DNA of 64,000 nt from Enterobacter hormaechei subsp. hoffmannii (GCF_001729745.1 NZ_CP017186.1:434001-498000); one strand, 5' to 3'; counted from the first letter of the stretch, positions 41,701 to 52,706 are shown. Translations and numbers: made by a program. The notes: generated from the letters alone by a model not told the origin.

Positions 41701-42474
41701 GTCTCCAGTGATGAAGTTATGCTCAATGAAAATCTGAAACCTGTTGAACAGAAGAGCGCTGGCATACCGATCAATAGTAATCTTATAGTGCACGTGGGGA
41801 ATAACGTGCGTTTGGACGCGTTTGGGCTGAAGGCGAGACTCACGGGTGACCTGAAGGTGGCGCAGGATCAACAGGGGCTTGGCCTCAATGGACAAATCAA
41901 TATTCCTGAAGGGCGCTTCCATGCCTACGGTCAGGATTTGATTGTGCGTAAAGGTGAGCTGCTGTTCTCCGGCCCACCGGATCAGCCGGTACTCAATATC
42001 GAAGCGATCCGTAATCCGGAAGCCACCGAAGATGATGTGATTGCGGGCGTGCGCGTGACGGGCTCCGCCGATGAACCTAAGGCAGAGATCTTCTCTGACC
42101 CGGCCATGTCGCAGCAGGAAGCGCTCTCCTACCTGCTGCGCGGCCAGGGTCTGGATAGCCAACAGGGCGATGGTGCGGCAATGACATCGATGTTAGTCGG
42201 TCTGGGGGTTGCACAAAGTGGTCAGGTTGTGGGTAAAATCGGCGAGACGTTTGGCGTAAGCAATCTGGCGCTGGACACTCAGGGCGTGGGTGACTCTTCG
42301 CAGGTAGTGGTCAGCGGCTATGTACTGCCGGGTCTACAGGTAAAATATGGCGTGGGGATCTTTGACTCACTGGCTACACTCACGTTACGTTATCGCCTGA
42401 TGCCTAAGCTATATCTGGAAGCAGTGTCCGGCGTAGACCAGGCACTTGATCTGCTCTATCAGTTTGAGTTTTAG
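38698..42474 (+). CDS. tamB: TamB, inner-membrane-anchored AsmA-like transport protein
   Basis: 1258 residues (E. coli 1259). N-terminal membrane anchor (about 5-26, [21 protein letters not shown]), a long beta-taco body that spans the periplasm, and the conserved DUF490/TamB domain at the C-terminus, ending [13 protein letters not shown]. Acts with TamA; the family forms hydrophobic grooves for phospholipid movement between membranes. Confidence 0.97.
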   Translation: MSLWKKISLGVLIFIVLLLGTVAFLVGTTTGLHLLFNAANRWVPGLEIGQVTGGWRDLRLKNIRYEQPGVAVNAGEFHLAVKLGCLRDSQLCVNDLSLKDVNVAIDSKKMPKSEPVEEEDSGPLNLSTPYPIALYRVALDNVNIKIDDTTVSVMDFTSGLRWQEKNLTLTPTSLQGLLIALPKVADVAQEEIVEPKIQNPQPEEKPLGETLKDLFSKPVLPEMTDVHLPLNLNIEEFKGEQLRLTGDTDLTVFNMLLKVSSIEGNMKLDALDIDTNQGSVNASGNALLRDNWPVDITLNSALNIDPLKGEKVKVKVGGALREKLEFGVNLSGPVDMVLRGQTQLAEAGLPLNLEIVSKQLYWPFTGEKQFQADDLKLKLSGKMTDYTLSFRTAVKGQGVPPADITLDAKGNELQVNLDKLTVAALEGKTELTALLDWQQAISWRGELKLTGINTAKEVPDWPSKLNGLIKTRGSLYGGTWQMDVPELKLTGNVKQNKVNVEGSLKGNSYLQWVIPGLHVALGRNTADIKGELGVKDLDLDATIDAPNLDNALPGLGGTAKGLVKVRGTVEAPQLLADITANNLRWQELSIARVRVEGDVKSTDQIGGNLDLRVERISQPDVNISLVTLAAKGNEKQHDLQLRVQGEPVSGQLHLTGSFDRQATRWKGVLDNTRFSTPVGPLVLSRSIALDYRNAEQKISIGPHCWTNPNAELCVPQTIDAGAEGRAQINLNRFDLAMLKPFMPETTQASGVFSGKADVAWDTTKEGLPQGSVTLSGRNVKVTQEVNDAPLPVAFDTLNVNADLRNNRAELGWLIRLTNNGQLDGQVQITDPQGRRNLGGNVNIRNFNLAMVNPIFSRGEKAAGMLSANLRLAGDAQSPQLFGQMRLNGVDIDGNFMPFDMQPSQLTMNFNGQSSTLSGSVLTQQGQINLNGDADWSQLDNWRARIAAKGSRVRITVPPMVRLDVSPDVVFEATPSLFTLDGRVDVPWARIVVHEVPESAVGVSSDEVMLNENLKPVEQKSAGIPINSNLIVHVGNNVRLDAFGLKARLTGDLKVAQDQQGLGLNGQINIPEGRFHAYGQDLIVRKGELLFSGPPDQPVLNIEAIRNPEATEDDVIAGVRVTGSADEPKAEIFSDPAMSQQEALSYLLRGQGLDSQQGDGAAMTSMLVGLGVAQSGQVVGKIGETFGVSNLALDTQGVGDSSQVVVSGYVLPGLQVKYGVGIFDSLATLTLRYRLMPKLYLEAVSGVDQALDLLYQFEF

Positions 42475-42476
42475 CA

Positions 42477-42821
42477 ATGCGAATATTTGTTTATGGCAGT
42501 TTACGAACCAAGCAAGGCAACAGCCACTGGATGACCAACGCCCAGTTGCTGGGAAATTACACAATCGAAAACTACCAGTTGTACAGTCTGGGCCACTATC
42601 CAGGCGCGGTTCCGGGGAACGGAACGGTACAGGGTGAGGTTTATCGTATTGATAATGCTACGCTGGCCGAACTTGATGCCTTGCGCACCAGGGGCGGTGA
42701 ATACGCTCGCCAGTTGATCCAGACGCCTTACGGCAGTGCATGGATGTATGTGTACCAACGTTCGGTCGACGGGTTAACGCTGATTGAAAGCGGTAACTGG
42801 TTAGACAGAGACCAGTTCTGA
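42477..42821 (+). CDS. ytfP: YtfP, gamma-glutamylcyclotransferase-fold protein
   Basis: 114 residues (E. coli 113). GGCT-like fold with the substrate-binding motif FVYGSLRTKQGN at the start and a Glu in LDALRTRGGEYARQL. Enzyme activity is not established for YtfP. Begins two bases after the tamB stop, so it is in the tamA-tamB-ytfP operon. Confidence 0.94.
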   Translation: MRIFVYGSLRTKQGNSHWMTNAQLLGNYTIENYQLYSLGHYPGAVPGNGTVQGEVYRIDNATLAELDALRTRGGEYARQLIQTPYGSAWMYVYQRSVDGLTLIESGNWLDRDQF

Positions 42822-42828
42822 AAAACGA

Positions 42829-42857
42829 CAGCGCCACCGTAAGGTGGCGTTATCGTT
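42829..42857 (+). terminator. Terminator of tamA-tamB-ytfP
   Basis: GCGCCACC, GTAA, GGTGGCGT stem followed by TATCGTTTT, seven bases after the ytfP stop. Confidence 0.8.
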
Positions 42858-42874
42858 TTGCGCCTCTTGCTGAT

Positions 42875-42907
42875 TGTAGGCCCGTGCAAGCGTAGCGCCG
42901 CCGGGCG
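42875..42907. repeat. Single REP element
   Basis: GTAGGCCCGTGCAAGCGTAG ... GCCGCCGGGCGC, a divergent REP unit between ytfP and ppa. Confidence 0.7.
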
Positions 42908-42919
42908 CATCGAAAGGCA

Positions 42920-42945
42920 CAAAAAAGCCCCGACGCGCGGGGCTT
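42920..42945 (-). terminator. Terminator of ppa
   Basis: On the minus strand AGCCCC/GGGGCT stem (42926-42944) followed by a run of Ts (A run 42921-42926), 18 bases after the ppa stop. Confidence 0.85.
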
Positions 42946-42962
42946 AGTATCAGCAGTAAGAA

Positions 42963-43493
42963 TTACTTCTTAGCAGCACGCTCGAAAGACGCGATGATTT
43001 CTGCTTTCGCCGCTTCTGCGTTATCCCAGCCTTCAACTTTAACCCATTTGCCTTTTTCGAGATCTTTGTAGTGCTCGAAGAAGTGGGCGATCTGCGCTTT
43101 CAGCAGCTCTGGCAGGTCGTTCACATCTTTAATGTGATCGTACTCTTTGCTCAGCTTGGTGTGCGGTACGGCAACCAGTTTCGCATCTTCACCCGCTTCG
43201 TCAGTCATTTTCAGCACGCCAACAGGACGGCAGCGAATGACGGAGCCTGGCTGCAATGGGTATGGTGTTGGGACCAGTACGTCAACCGGATCACCGTCCA
43301 GAGACAGAGTGTGGTTGATGTAGCCGTAGTTGCACGGATAGAACATGGCGGTAGACATGAAACGGTCAACGAACAGCGCACCGGTGTCTTTGTCGATTTC
43401 GTATTTGATTGGATCTGCGTTGGCCGGGATTTCGATCACAACGTAGATGTCTTCTGGCAGTTCTTTACCCGCAGGGACGTTGAGTAAGCTCAT
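42963..43493 (-). CDS. ppa: Inorganic pyrophosphatase
   Basis: 176 residues from ATG 43493, the E. coli length; a longer upstream reading was rejected. Cytoplasmic family I pyrophosphatase; the metal-binding signature DGDPVDVLV is near residues 65-73, with [14 protein letters not shown] and [10 protein letters not shown]. Hydrolyses pyrophosphate to drive biosynthesis. Divergent from ytfQ. Confidence 0.98.
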   Translation of the reverse strand: MSLLNVPAGKELPEDIYVVIEIPANADPIKYEIDKDTGALFVDRFMSTAMFYPCNYGYINHTLSLDGDPVDVLVPTPYPLQPGSVIRCRPVGVLKMTDEAGEDAKLVAVPHTKLSKEYDHIKDVNDLPELLKAQIAHFFEHYKDLEKGKWVKVEGWDNAEAAKAEIIASFERAAKK

Positions 43494-43802
43494 GTCGGTG
43501 TCCTTTAAAATGGATGGTAAACAAGTGGCAGGTATTATAGCCAACTGGCGCTGAAAGTCTTCGCCTGTTTTCGACTTATCTCCCTCGCGCTTTCACTTTT
43601 CAGACCGTTTCCATGACAGGATAATCCATAAACTCAGCCGCATTTTAAATGTGGAAATGAAAGCGATTACAAACTTGTGATTAACGTTTTATTCACTTTT
43701 CTGAAGTGTGATGTAACGCAATCCGTAACATATTCCATTGGCTATAGTTCATCCGCAGAACATCTTTTAACCAACAATAACCTACCCTACGAGGACGTTC
43801 AT
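43494..43802. promoter_or_regulatory. ppa / ytfQ divergent region
   Basis: 309 bases. The ytfQ side holds an exact LacI-family operator pattern (listed separately). A GAGGA ribosome site lies before ytfQ at 43791-43795. The ppa promoter half shows no unusual structure. Confidence 0.5.
43658..43671. promoter_or_regulatory. LacI/GalR-type operator upstream of ytfQ
   Basis: TGAAAGCGATTACA fits the TGNAANCGNTTNCA dyad of GalR/PurR-type repressors at every defined position, 131 bases upstream of ytfQ. A GalR/GalS link would suit galactofuranose transport, but the binding protein is inferred. Confidence 0.55.
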
Positions 43803-44759
43803 ATGTGGAAGCGCTTACTTCTTGTTACAGCAGTTTCGGCAGCCATGTCGTCTATGGCGATGGCCGCACCGTTAACCGTTGGATTTTCGCAGGTCGGATC
43901 TGAATCCGGCTGGCGCGCCGCTGAAACGAACGTGGCGAAAAGTGAGGCCGAAAAGCGCGGTATTACCCTAAAAATCGCCGATGGTCAGCAAAAGCAAGAG
44001 AATCAGATTAAAGCGGTGCGCTCTTTTATCGCTCAGGGCGTGGATGCCATCTTTATCGCCCCGGTTGTTGCCACGGGCTGGGAGCCGGTGCTGAAGGAAG
44101 CTAAAGAGGCTGAAATTCCTGTGTTCCTGCTCGACCGTTCCATCGACGTAAAAGACAAATCTCTCTATATGACCACCGTCACCGCCGATAACGTGCTGGA
44201 AGGCAAACTGATTGGTGACTGGCTGGTGAAGCAGGTGGATGGCAAGCCGTGTAACGTGGTTGAGTTGCAGGGCACCGTCGGGGCGAGCGTGGCTATCGAC
44301 CGTAAGAAAGGTTTCGCGGAGGCCATCGCCAAAGCACCAAACATCAAGATCATCCGTTCTCAGTCCGGCGACTTCACCCGCAGCAAAGGTAAAGAGGTCA
44401 TGGAAAGCTTCATCAAGGCAGAAAATAACGGCAAAAATATCTGCATGGTTTACGCCCACAACGACGACATGGTGATCGGCGCCATCCAGGCCATCAAAGA
44501 AGCGGGCCTGAAGCCGGGCAAAGATATTCTCACCGGCTCGATCGACGGCGTACCGGACATCTACAAAGCGATGATTGACGGCGAAGCGAACGCCAGCGTG
44601 GAGCTGACGCCGAACATGGCGGGCCCGGCATTCGATGCGCTGGAGAAATTCAAGAAAGACGGCACCCAGCCTGAGAAGTTGACCATCACCAAATCCACGC
44701 TCTACCTGCCGGACACGGCGAAAGAAGAGTTAGAGAAGAAGAAAAATATGGGCTACTAA
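43803..44759 (+). CDS. ytfQ: YtfQ, galactofuranose-binding periplasmic protein
   Basis: 318 residues from ATG 43803, the E. coli length. Signal peptide (ending SMAMAA), then a LacI-type periplasmic-binding fold (PLTVGFSQVGSESGWRAAE ... ITKSTLYLPDTAKEEL). Delivers sugar to the YtfRT-YjfF ABC importer; the E. coli protein binds galactofuranose. A CT-rich palindromic repeat separates it from ytfR. Confidence 0.96.
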   Translation: MWKRLLLVTAVSAAMSSMAMAAPLTVGFSQVGSESGWRAAETNVAKSEAEKRGITLKIADGQQKQENQIKAVRSFIAQGVDAIFIAPVVATGWEPVLKEAKEAEIPVFLLDRSIDVKDKSLYMTTVTADNVLEGKLIGDWLVKQVDGKPCNVVELQGTVGASVAIDRKKGFAEAIAKAPNIKIIRSQSGDFTRSKGKEVMESFIKAENNGKNICMVYAHNDDMVIGAIQAIKEAGLKPGKDILTGSIDGVPDIYKAMIDGEANASVELTPNMAGPAFDALEKFKKDGTQPEKLTITKSTLYLPDTAKEELEKKKNMGY

Positions 44760-44765
44760 GCTCAG

Positions 44766-44886
44766 CCCCCCCTCACCCTAGCCCTCTCCCCGGAGGGGAG
44801 AGGGAAAAGGGCAGTTTGGGCAGAAAATTAAAGACTGGCACGAATAATCCCCTCTCCCCTCCGGGGAGAGGGTCAGGGTGAGGGGA
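44766..44886. repeat. CT-rich palindromic repeat pair (copy A)
   Basis: Two inverted arms, CCCTCACCCTAGCCCTCTCC at the left and GGGTCAGGGTGAGGGG at the right, each with an internal CCCTCTCCCC/GGGGAGAGGG hairpin, flank about 45 unrelated bases. The right end supplies the ribosome site of ytfR. Related copies are at 52715 and 60985. Confidence 0.8.
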
Positions 44887-44890
44887 AACC

Positions 44891-46393
<1,503 letters not shown>

Positions 46394-46403
46394 GGAGTCA
46401 TAT

Positions 46404-47429
46404 GTGATGTCCCGTTCTCTTTCGCAAACTGGCGAAGCGAAGCGCCGCTTCAGCTGGCCGACCGGCACGCCGCAAATCGTGGCGCTGCTGCTGGTGCTGC
46501 TGGTGGATAGCCTGGTGGCTCCGCATTTCTTCCAGATCGTCGTGCAGGATGGCCGCCTGTTTGGTAGCCCGATCGACATCTTAAACCGTGCCGCGCCCGT
46601 GGCGCTGCTGGCGATTGGCATGACGCTGGTGATTGCCACCGGCGGGATTGACCTCTCCGTCGGTGCGGTAATGGCGATTGCGGGCGCCACCGCCGCCTCG
46701 ATGACCGTTGCCGGGCACAGCCTGCCGGTGGTTCTGCTGGCCGCGCTGGGCTCCGGTGTATTAGCCGGGCTGTGGAACGGCATTCTGGTCGCGGTGCTCA
46801 AGATCCAGCCGTTTGTCGCGACGTTGATTTTGATGGTGGCCGGGCGCGGTGTGGCGCAGCTTATCACCTCCGGTCAAATCGTCACCTTTACCTCCCCGAA
46901 TCTTGCGTGGATCGGCAGCGGTAATTTTCTGTTCTTCCCGACCCCGGTAATCGTCGCGCTGGTGACGCTGGTGGTGTTCTGGCTTTTCACCCGCAAAACG
47001 GCGCTCGGGATGTTCATCGAAGCGGTGGGAATTAACATTCGGGCCGCGAAAAACGCCGGGGTAAATACACGGCTGATGGTGATGCTGACCTACGTGCTGA
47101 GCGGCGTCTGTGCTGCGATTGCCGGGGTGATTGTGGCGGCCGACATTCGCGGGGCGGATGCCAACAACGCCGGACTCTGGCTGGAGCTTGATGCGATCCT
47201 CGCGGTGGTTATCGGCGGTGGGTCGCTGATGGGCGGACGTTTTAATCTGCTGCTCTCGGTGGTGGGGGCGTTAATTATTCAGGGTATGAATACCGGTATT
47301 TTGCTCTCCGGGTTCCAGCCGGAGCTTAATCAGGTCGTCAAAGCGGTCGTGGTGCTTATCGTACTTATCGTGCAGTCGCCGCGCTTTATCACTCTCATTA
47401 AGGGGTTCCGCGGTCATGATAAAACGTAA
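46404..47429 (+). CDS. ytfT: YtfT, sugar ABC transporter permease
   Basis: 341 residues from GTG 46404, which reproduces the E. coli length and sits six bases after TAAGGAG; the ATG at 46407 is an alternative. RbsC-type permease with about eight to ten membrane segments; motif ATGGIDLSVGAVMAIAG near residue 78. Forms the channel with YjfF, whose gene starts 14 bases before this one ends. Confidence 0.94.
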   Translation: MMSRSLSQTGEAKRRFSWPTGTPQIVALLLVLLVDSLVAPHFFQIVVQDGRLFGSPIDILNRAAPVALLAIGMTLVIATGGIDLSVGAVMAIAGATAASMTVAGHSLPVVLLAALGSGVLAGLWNGILVAVLKIQPFVATLILMVAGRGVAQLITSGQIVTFTSPNLAWIGSGNFLFFPTPVIVALVTLVVFWLFTRKTALGMFIEAVGINIRAAKNAGVNTRLMVMLTYVLSGVCAAIAGVIVAADIRGADANNAGLWLELDAILAVVIGGGSLMGGRFNLLLSVVGALIIQGMNTGILLSGFQPELNQVVKAVVVLIVLIVQSPRFITLIKGFRGHDKT

Positions 47430-48417
47430 TTTGCCGTTAATGATCACGCTGGGTGTGTTCGTGCTGGGATACCTTTACTGCCTGACCCAGTTCCCGGGCT
47501 TCGCCTCCACGCGGGTGATTTGCAACATCCTGACCGACAACGCCTTTTTAGGCATTATCGCCGTCGGCATGACGTTTGTGATCCTCTCCGGCGGGATCGA
47601 TCTCTCCGTTGGGTCGGTGATCGCCTTTACCGGCGTGTTCCTTGCCAAGGCGATTGGCTTTTGGGGCATTTCGCCGCTGCTGGCGTTCCCGCTGGTGCTG
47701 ATTATGGGCTGCGCGTTCGGCGCCTTTATGGGGCTTTTGATCGACGCGCTGAAAATCCCGGCGTTTATCATCACCCTCGCCGGGATGTTCTTCCTGCGCG
47801 GCGTGAGCTATCTGGTGTCGGAGGAGTCAATTCCGATTAACCACCCGATCTACGACACGCTCTCCAGCCTGGCGTGGAAAATCCCCGGCGGGGGGCGCCT
47901 GAGCGCAATGGGGCTGCTGATGCTGGGCGTGGTGGTTATCGGGATCTTCCTCGCCCACCGTACCCGGTTTGGTAACCAGGTTTATGCCATTGGCGGCAGC
48001 GCCACGTCCGCGAACCTGATGGGGATTTCCACGCGCAGCACCACCATCCGCATCTATATGCTTTCGACCGGCCTTGCCACGCTCGCGGGGATTGTGTTTT
48101 CGGTATACACCCAGGCAGGCTATGCCCTGGCGGGGGTGGGCGTTGAGCTTGACGCCATTGCCTCGGTGGTGATTGGCGGTACGCTGCTCAGCGGCGGGGT
48201 AGGGACGGTGCTCGGTACGCTGTTTGGCGTGGCGATCCAGGGGCTGATTCAGACCTATATCAACTTCGACGGCACGCTCAGCTCCTGGTGGACCAAAATC
48301 GCCATCGGTATTCTGCTGTTTATTTTTATCGCGCTCCAGCGCGGCCTGACGGTGCTGTGGGAGAACCGCCAGAGCTCGCCTGTTACCCGTGTGAATACAT
48401 CTTTAACAGGGCGATAA
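47416..48417 (+). CDS. yjfF: YjfF, sugar ABC transporter permease
   Basis: 333 residues (E. coli 331). Second RbsC-type permease with ILSGGIDLSVGSVIAFTG near residue 62 and VIGGTLLSGGVGTVLGT near 255. Last gene of ytfQRT-yjfF. No strong terminator follows; the next gene is a chemoreceptor with its own promoter. Confidence 0.95.
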   Translation: MIKRNLPLMITLGVFVLGYLYCLTQFPGFASTRVICNILTDNAFLGIIAVGMTFVILSGGIDLSVGSVIAFTGVFLAKAIGFWGISPLLAFPLVLIMGCAFGAFMGLLIDALKIPAFIITLAGMFFLRGVSYLVSEESIPINHPIYDTLSSLAWKIPGGGRLSAMGLLMLGVVVIGIFLAHRTRFGNQVYAIGGSATSANLMGISTRSTTIRIYMLSTGLATLAGIVFSVYTQAGYALAGVGVELDAIASVVIGGTLLSGGVGTVLGTLFGVAIQGLIQTYINFDGTLSSWWTKIAIGILLFIFIALQRGLTVLWENRQSSPVTRVNTSLTGR

Positions 48418-48439
48418 CATGCTGAAATTGCTTAAACTC

Positions 48440-48466
48440 TAAACATTTTCCGGTAGCGGTCGATAC
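48440..48466 (+). promoter_or_regulatory. Sigma-28 (FliA) promoter of the third chemoreceptor
   Basis: TAAA (48440-48443), 15 bases, GTCGATAC (48459-48466), 6 of 8 matches in the -10. It lies 44 bases before the ATG. Confidence 0.7.
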
Positions 48467-48503
48467 TCTTTTTTTATGCCCAGAAATATCTCGCTACCGG
48501 AAA
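48447..48503. repeat. 12-bp inverted repeat in the receptor promoter-leader
   Basis: TTTCCGGTAGCG (48447-48458) is the exact reverse complement of CGCTACCGGAAA (48492-48503). The left arm lies inside the sigma-28 promoter spacer and the right arm ends seven bases before the start codon, where the ribosome site should be. Confidence 0.75.
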
Positions 48504-48510
48504 TAACATC

Positions 48511-50079
48511 ATGCTTAAAACGCTATCGATTCGTACCGGCTTGCTCTCTTTACTGGCCGTTATGACCCTTCTGCTGCTGATTGTCAGCGGCATTGGCATT
48601 TATGCCCTTACACAAAGTTCCACTTCTCTCCAGCGCATCAATCATCTTCAGGGTGAACAGATGGTGCAGCTGAATGCCGGCTATACGCTGATCCTGCGCG
48701 CGCGTAACGAAGCGGGACAGGCCGTCCGCATGATGGAGGTCGGCCTGCTGGACGATGCGGCCAGGGCGGTCAAAACCATTAACCAGGAAGTGGCGCTGGC
48801 ACAGAAAACGCTCAAGGGCGTGATCGGCGGCGGCGTGGCGGATGAGCAGGGGCAAAAGCTGCTGGATAACGTCGCCGCGAGCCTGGCGGTGTACAACCAG
48901 CAGGGTATCAGCCCGATGCTGAAAGCCCTGAACGAGCAAAGTGCGGACGGCTATTACGATCTGCTGGAAAGCAAGCTGGTCCCGGTGGCGAAGCAGTTTG
49001 ATAACGATATGCAGGCGTTCCAGACGTGGAGCGAGGCGCGCGGCAAAGCGGAGGTGAGCGCCGTGCAGGCGAGTAAAACCCGTGTGCTGATCCTGATTAT
49101 CGTCGCGGCGCTGCTGACGGCAGGCATTATCGTGCTGGCCTGGCTGGTGCTGCGCCATATGCTGCTTAAGCCGCTTTCAGCCTCAATTGCCCAGCTGGAG
49201 CACGTAGCGGCCGGGGATTTAACCCACACCCTGAACGCGCCGGCGAGCCAGGAATTTAATCGCCTCAACGCGGTCATCGAAGAGATGCGCCAGTCGCTGA
49301 TGAATTCCGTTCTGCGGGTGCGTGACGCCAGCTCGCAGATTGATACCGGCAGCCGCGAGCTGACGGCAGGGAACCTGAACCTGGCCCAGCGCACGGAATC
49401 CACCGCCACCTCGCTGGAACAGACGGCCGCCAGCATGGAAGAGATCACCGCCACGGTGAAACTTAACGCCGATAACGCCGGGCAGGCGCACCAGCTGGCG
49501 CAGTCGGTCTCCGATACCGCCGATCATGGCAGCGAAATGGTCTGCTACGTCATTGAGAAGATGCGCGACATCGCCGGCAGCTCGGCGCGCATCGCCGATA
49601 TCCTGAGCGTCATCGACGGCATTGCCTTCCAGACCAATATTCTGGCGCTGAACGCCTCCGTGGAAGCGGCGCGCGCGGGCGAGCAGGGACGGGGTTTTGC
49701 GGTCGTGGCGGGTGAGGTGCGCAATCTCGCCAGCCGCAGTGCCGATGCGGCGAAAGAGATCCGCTCGCTTATCAGCGATTCGCAAACCCATGTGAACGAG
49801 GGCAGCGAACTGGCGCAACAGGCCGGTGAGACGATGGACGAGATCGCTACCGAAGTGCTGCGTATGACCAAACTGATGCGAGAAATTGCGACGGCGTCTC
49901 AGGAGCAGAGCCGCGGTATTGAGCAGGTTAACATTGCCGTCAATCAGATGGATGAAACGGCGCAACAAAACGCGGCGCTGGTTCAGCAATCCTCTGCGGC
50001 AACGCGTTCCCTGGAGGAACAATCGCGCGAGCTGATGGAGGCGATGGCATCCTTCAAACTGACGGCGCAAACGGCATGA
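48511..50079 (+). CDS. Methyl-accepting chemotaxis protein without CheR-tether
   Basis: 522 residues. Membrane segments at about 10-32 and 190-212. Between them is a helical sensor domain of about 155 residues with no recognised ligand motif. HAMP is at 213-265, then the signalling hairpin VIDGIAFQTNILALNASVEA near residues 367-386. The C-terminus (ASFKLTAQTA) lacks an NWETF-type pentapeptide, so it is a 'low-abundance' type that would depend on other receptors for adaptation. Located between yjfF and fbp; sugar sensing is a natural but unproven guess. Confidence 0.94.
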   Translation: MLKTLSIRTGLLSLLAVMTLLLLIVSGIGIYALTQSSTSLQRINHLQGEQMVQLNAGYTLILRARNEAGQAVRMMEVGLLDDAARAVKTINQEVALAQKTLKGVIGGGVADEQGQKLLDNVAASLAVYNQQGISPMLKALNEQSADGYYDLLESKLVPVAKQFDNDMQAFQTWSEARGKAEVSAVQASKTRVLILIIVAALLTAGIIVLAWLVLRHMLLKPLSASIAQLEHVAAGDLTHTLNAPASQEFNRLNAVIEEMRQSLMNSVLRVRDASSQIDTGSRELTAGNLNLAQRTESTATSLEQTAASMEEITATVKLNADNAGQAHQLAQSVSDTADHGSEMVCYVIEKMRDIAGSSARIADILSVIDGIAFQTNILALNASVEAARAGEQGRGFAVVAGEVRNLASRSADAAKEIRSLISDSQTHVNEGSELAQQAGETMDEIATEVLRMTKLMREIATASQEQSRGIEQVNIAVNQMDETAQQNAALVQQSSAATRSLEEQSRELMEAMASFKLTAQTA

Positions 50080-50084
50080 TAAAA

Positions 50085-50111
50085 ATAGGGGAGCCTGTCG
50101 GGCTCCCCTAT
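50085..50111. terminator. Bidirectional terminator between the receptor and fbp
   Basis: ATAGGGGAGCC (50085-50095), loop TGTCG, GGCTCCCCTAT (50101-50111), an 11-bp perfect stem between the convergent stops. Confidence 0.85.
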
Positions 50112-50118
50112 TTACGCG

Positions 50119-51117
50119 TTACGCGTCCGGGAATTCGCGGATCATGCGTTCAACGTCTTCCACCATGTGGTCGTTGCCGACAAAGAACGAACGGCGCTGG
50201 TGCAGGCTTTCCGGCACGATATCCAGAATACGCTCTTTACCGTCACTCGCTTTGCCGCCTGCCTGTTCGGCCAGGAATGCCATCGGGTTGCACTCGTACA
50301 GCAGACGCAGTTTTCCGTCCGGGTGGCTGGCGGTGCTTGGGTAGAGGTAAATACCACCCTTCAGCAGGTTACGGTGGAAATCCGCCACCAGCGAGCCGAT
50401 ATAGCGCGAGGTGTACGGGCGCTGGGTGGCTTTATCCTCTTCCTGGCAGAATTTGATGTACTTCTTCACGCCATTCGGGAATCGGATGTAGTTGCCTTCG
50501 TTGATGGAGTAGGTATTGCCCTTCTCCGGGAAGCGCATGCGCTCCTGGCTCAGACAGAAAACGCCCAGCGACGGATCGTAGGTAAAGGCGTGCACGCCGC
50601 AGCCGGTGGTGTACACCAGCATGGTGGATGAGCCATACACCACGTAACCGGCAGCAACCTGCTTGCTGCCCGGCTGCAGGAAGTCTTCTTCCGTCACCGG
50701 TGTGCCAACCGGGGTGACGCGACGGTAGATGGAGAAAATGGTACCGACAGAAACGTTAACGTCGATGTTGGAGGAGCCGTCCAGCGGATCCATCAGAACA
50801 ACGTATTTTGCGTGTTCACACCCTTCGAATACGACGATCTCATCTTCTTCTTCAGAGGCGATACCCGCAACGATGTCGCGCGCGCGCAGTGCTGCTTTCA
50901 GTTTTTCATTGGCGAACAGGTCGAGTTTCTGCTGAACCTCACCCTGAACGTTCTCGGCACCGCTGGCACCCAGGATATCGACCAGACCGGCCTTGTTGAT
51001 ATCGCGGTGGATGATCTTAGCGCCCAGCTTTATTGCCGACAGCAAAGCAGTGAGCTCACCCGTAGCATGAGAGAACTCGTGCTGCTTTTCGACAATAAAT
51101 TCACCTAACGTTTTCAT
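50119..51117 (-). CDS. fbp: Class I fructose-1,6-bisphosphatase
   Basis: 332 residues, the E. coli length. Metal and substrate signature [20 protein letters not shown] near residues 111-130, and [12 protein letters not shown] further on. Gluconeogenic enzyme, inhibited by AMP. Divergent from mpl across 179 bases. Confidence 0.98.
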   Translation of the reverse strand: MKTLGEFIVEKQHEFSHATGELTALLSAIKLGAKIIHRDINKAGLVDILGASGAENVQGEVQQKLDLFANEKLKAALRARDIVAGIASEEEDEIVVFEGCEHAKYVVLMDPLDGSSNIDVNVSVGTIFSIYRRVTPVGTPVTEEDFLQPGSKQVAAGYVVYGSSTMLVYTTGCGVHAFTYDPSLGVFCLSQERMRFPEKGNTYSINEGNYIRFPNGVKKYIKFCQEEDKATQRPYTSRYIGSLVADFHRNLLKGGIYLYPSTASHPDGKLRLLYECNPMAFLAEQAGGKASDGKERILDIVPESLHQRRSFFVGNDHMVEDVERMIREFPDA

Positions 51118-51296
51118 AACACTTTCCCTGCATCTTATGTTGAGTAAAGCGGTTGATGTCCAACAATCTTAACAAACATTCAAATATTAGCGCAGAGGTG
51201 AATCGCGCCAGCAAAATACGGATTTACCTGAAATGCGTTTCACAGCCGCTGACATGTGAGTAAAATGTGCGCCACATTGAAGAAGGATAGTGACGT

Positions 51297-52670
51297 ATGC
51301 GCATTCATATATTGGGGATTTGTGGCACTTTCATGGGCGGACTGGCAATGCTGGCGCGCTCGCTGGGCCATGAAGTGACAGGTTCGGACGCCAATGTGTA
51401 TCCGCCGATGAGCACGCTGCTGGAGAAGCAGGGGATTTCTCTGATTCAGGGATATGACGCCAGCCAGCTCGAGCCGCAGCCGGATCTGGTGATCGTTGGT
51501 AACGCCATGACCCGTGGGAATCCATGCGTTGAAGCGGTGCTGGAACGCAATATCCCGTACATGTCTGGCCCGCAGTGGCTGCATGACTTTGTCCTGCGCG
51601 ACCGCTGGGTTGTCGCCGTTGCCGGGACGCACGGCAAAACCACCACCGCCGGTATGGCGACCTGGATCCTCGAAGCCTGCGGCTACAAGCCGGGGTTCGT
51701 GATCGGCGGCGTGCCGGGGAATTTCGACGTCTCCGCGCGTCTGGGCGACAGCCCGTTCTTTGTGATTGAAGCGGATGAATACGACTGCGCGTTCTTCGAC
51801 AAGCGCTCCAAGTTCGTGCATTACTGCCCACGCACGCTGATCCTCAACAACCTTGAGTTCGATCACGCGGATATCTTTGACGACCTGAAAGCGATTCAGA
51901 AACAGTTCCACCATCTGGTGCGCATTGTTCCGGGTCAGGGCCGCATTATCCTGCCGGAGAACGACATCAACCTGAAGCAGACTATGGCGATGGGGTGCTG
52001 GAGCGAGCAGGAGCTGGTTGGCGAGCAGGGGCACTGGCAGGCGAAAAAGCTCAACGCGGATGCTTCCGAATGGGAAGTGCTGCTCGACGGCGAAAAAGTG
52101 GGCGAAGTGAAGTGGGGCCTGGTGGGCGAGCACAATATGCACAACGGCCTGATGGCGATCGCCGCGGCGCGTCACGTGGGCGTACTGCCTGCGGATGCCG
52201 CCAATGCGCTGGGTTCGTTCATTAACGCCCGCCGCCGTCTGGAGCTGCGTGGTGAAGCGAATGGCGTGACGGTGTACGACGATTTCGCGCACCACCCAAC
52301 CGCCATTCTGGCGACGCTTGCCGCATTGCGTGGCAAAGTTGGCGGCACCGCGCGCATTCTGGCCGTGCTGGAACCGCGTTCGAACACCATGAAAATGGGG
52401 ATATGCAAAGACGATCTCGCGCCGTCCTTAGGGCGTGCCGACGAGGTCTTCCTCCTGCAACCGCAGCATATTCCGTGGCAGGTGGCCGAAGTGGCCGACG
52501 CCTGCATTCAGCCAGCGCACTGGAGTGCGGACGTGGATGTCTTAGCGGATATGGTGGTGAAAGCCGCACAGCCTGGCGATCACATTCTGGTGATGAGCAA
52601 CGGCGGGTTTGGTGGGATCCATCAGAAGCTGCTGGACGGTCTGGCGAAGAAAGCCGCGGCCGCAGAGTAA
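51297..52670 (+). CDS. mpl: Mpl, UDP-MurNAc:L-alanyl-gamma-D-glutamyl-meso-DAP ligase
   Basis: 457 residues. Mur-ligase that reattaches recycled murein tripeptide to UDP-MurNAc. N-terminal MRIHILGICGTFMGGLAMLA, ATP loop AGTHGKTTTAGM near residues 107-118, NNLEFDHADIFDD, and the C-terminal YDDFAHHPTAI. Cytoplasmic; part of peptidoglycan recycling. Followed by REP and CT-rich repeats. Confidence 0.97.
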   Translation: MRIHILGICGTFMGGLAMLARSLGHEVTGSDANVYPPMSTLLEKQGISLIQGYDASQLEPQPDLVIVGNAMTRGNPCVEAVLERNIPYMSGPQWLHDFVLRDRWVVAVAGTHGKTTTAGMATWILEACGYKPGFVIGGVPGNFDVSARLGDSPFFVIEADEYDCAFFDKRSKFVHYCPRTLILNNLEFDHADIFDDLKAIQKQFHHLVRIVPGQGRIILPENDINLKQTMAMGCWSEQELVGEQGHWQAKKLNADASEWEVLLDGEKVGEVKWGLVGEHNMHNGLMAIAAARHVGVLPADAANALGSFINARRRLELRGEANGVTVYDDFAHHPTAILATLAALRGKVGGTARILAVLEPRSNTMKMGICKDDLAPSLGRADEVFLLQPQHIPWQVAEVADACIQPAHWSADVDVLADMVVKAAQPGDHILVMSNGGFGGIHQKLLDGLAKKAAAAE

Positions 52671-52675
52671 AAAAG

Positions 52676-52706
52676 GCCCGGTGGCGTTAGCGCTTCCCGG
52701 GCCTAC
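52676..52706. repeat. Single REP element
   Basis: GCCCGGTGGCGTTAGCGCTT followed by CCCGGGCCTAC, directly after the mpl stop; the stem may also end the mpl transcript. Confidence 0.75.

Noticed and set aside
51240..52295. 351-residue minus-strand frame across mpl
   Set aside because: Antisense shadow of mpl; His/Arg-rich, no recognisable motif.
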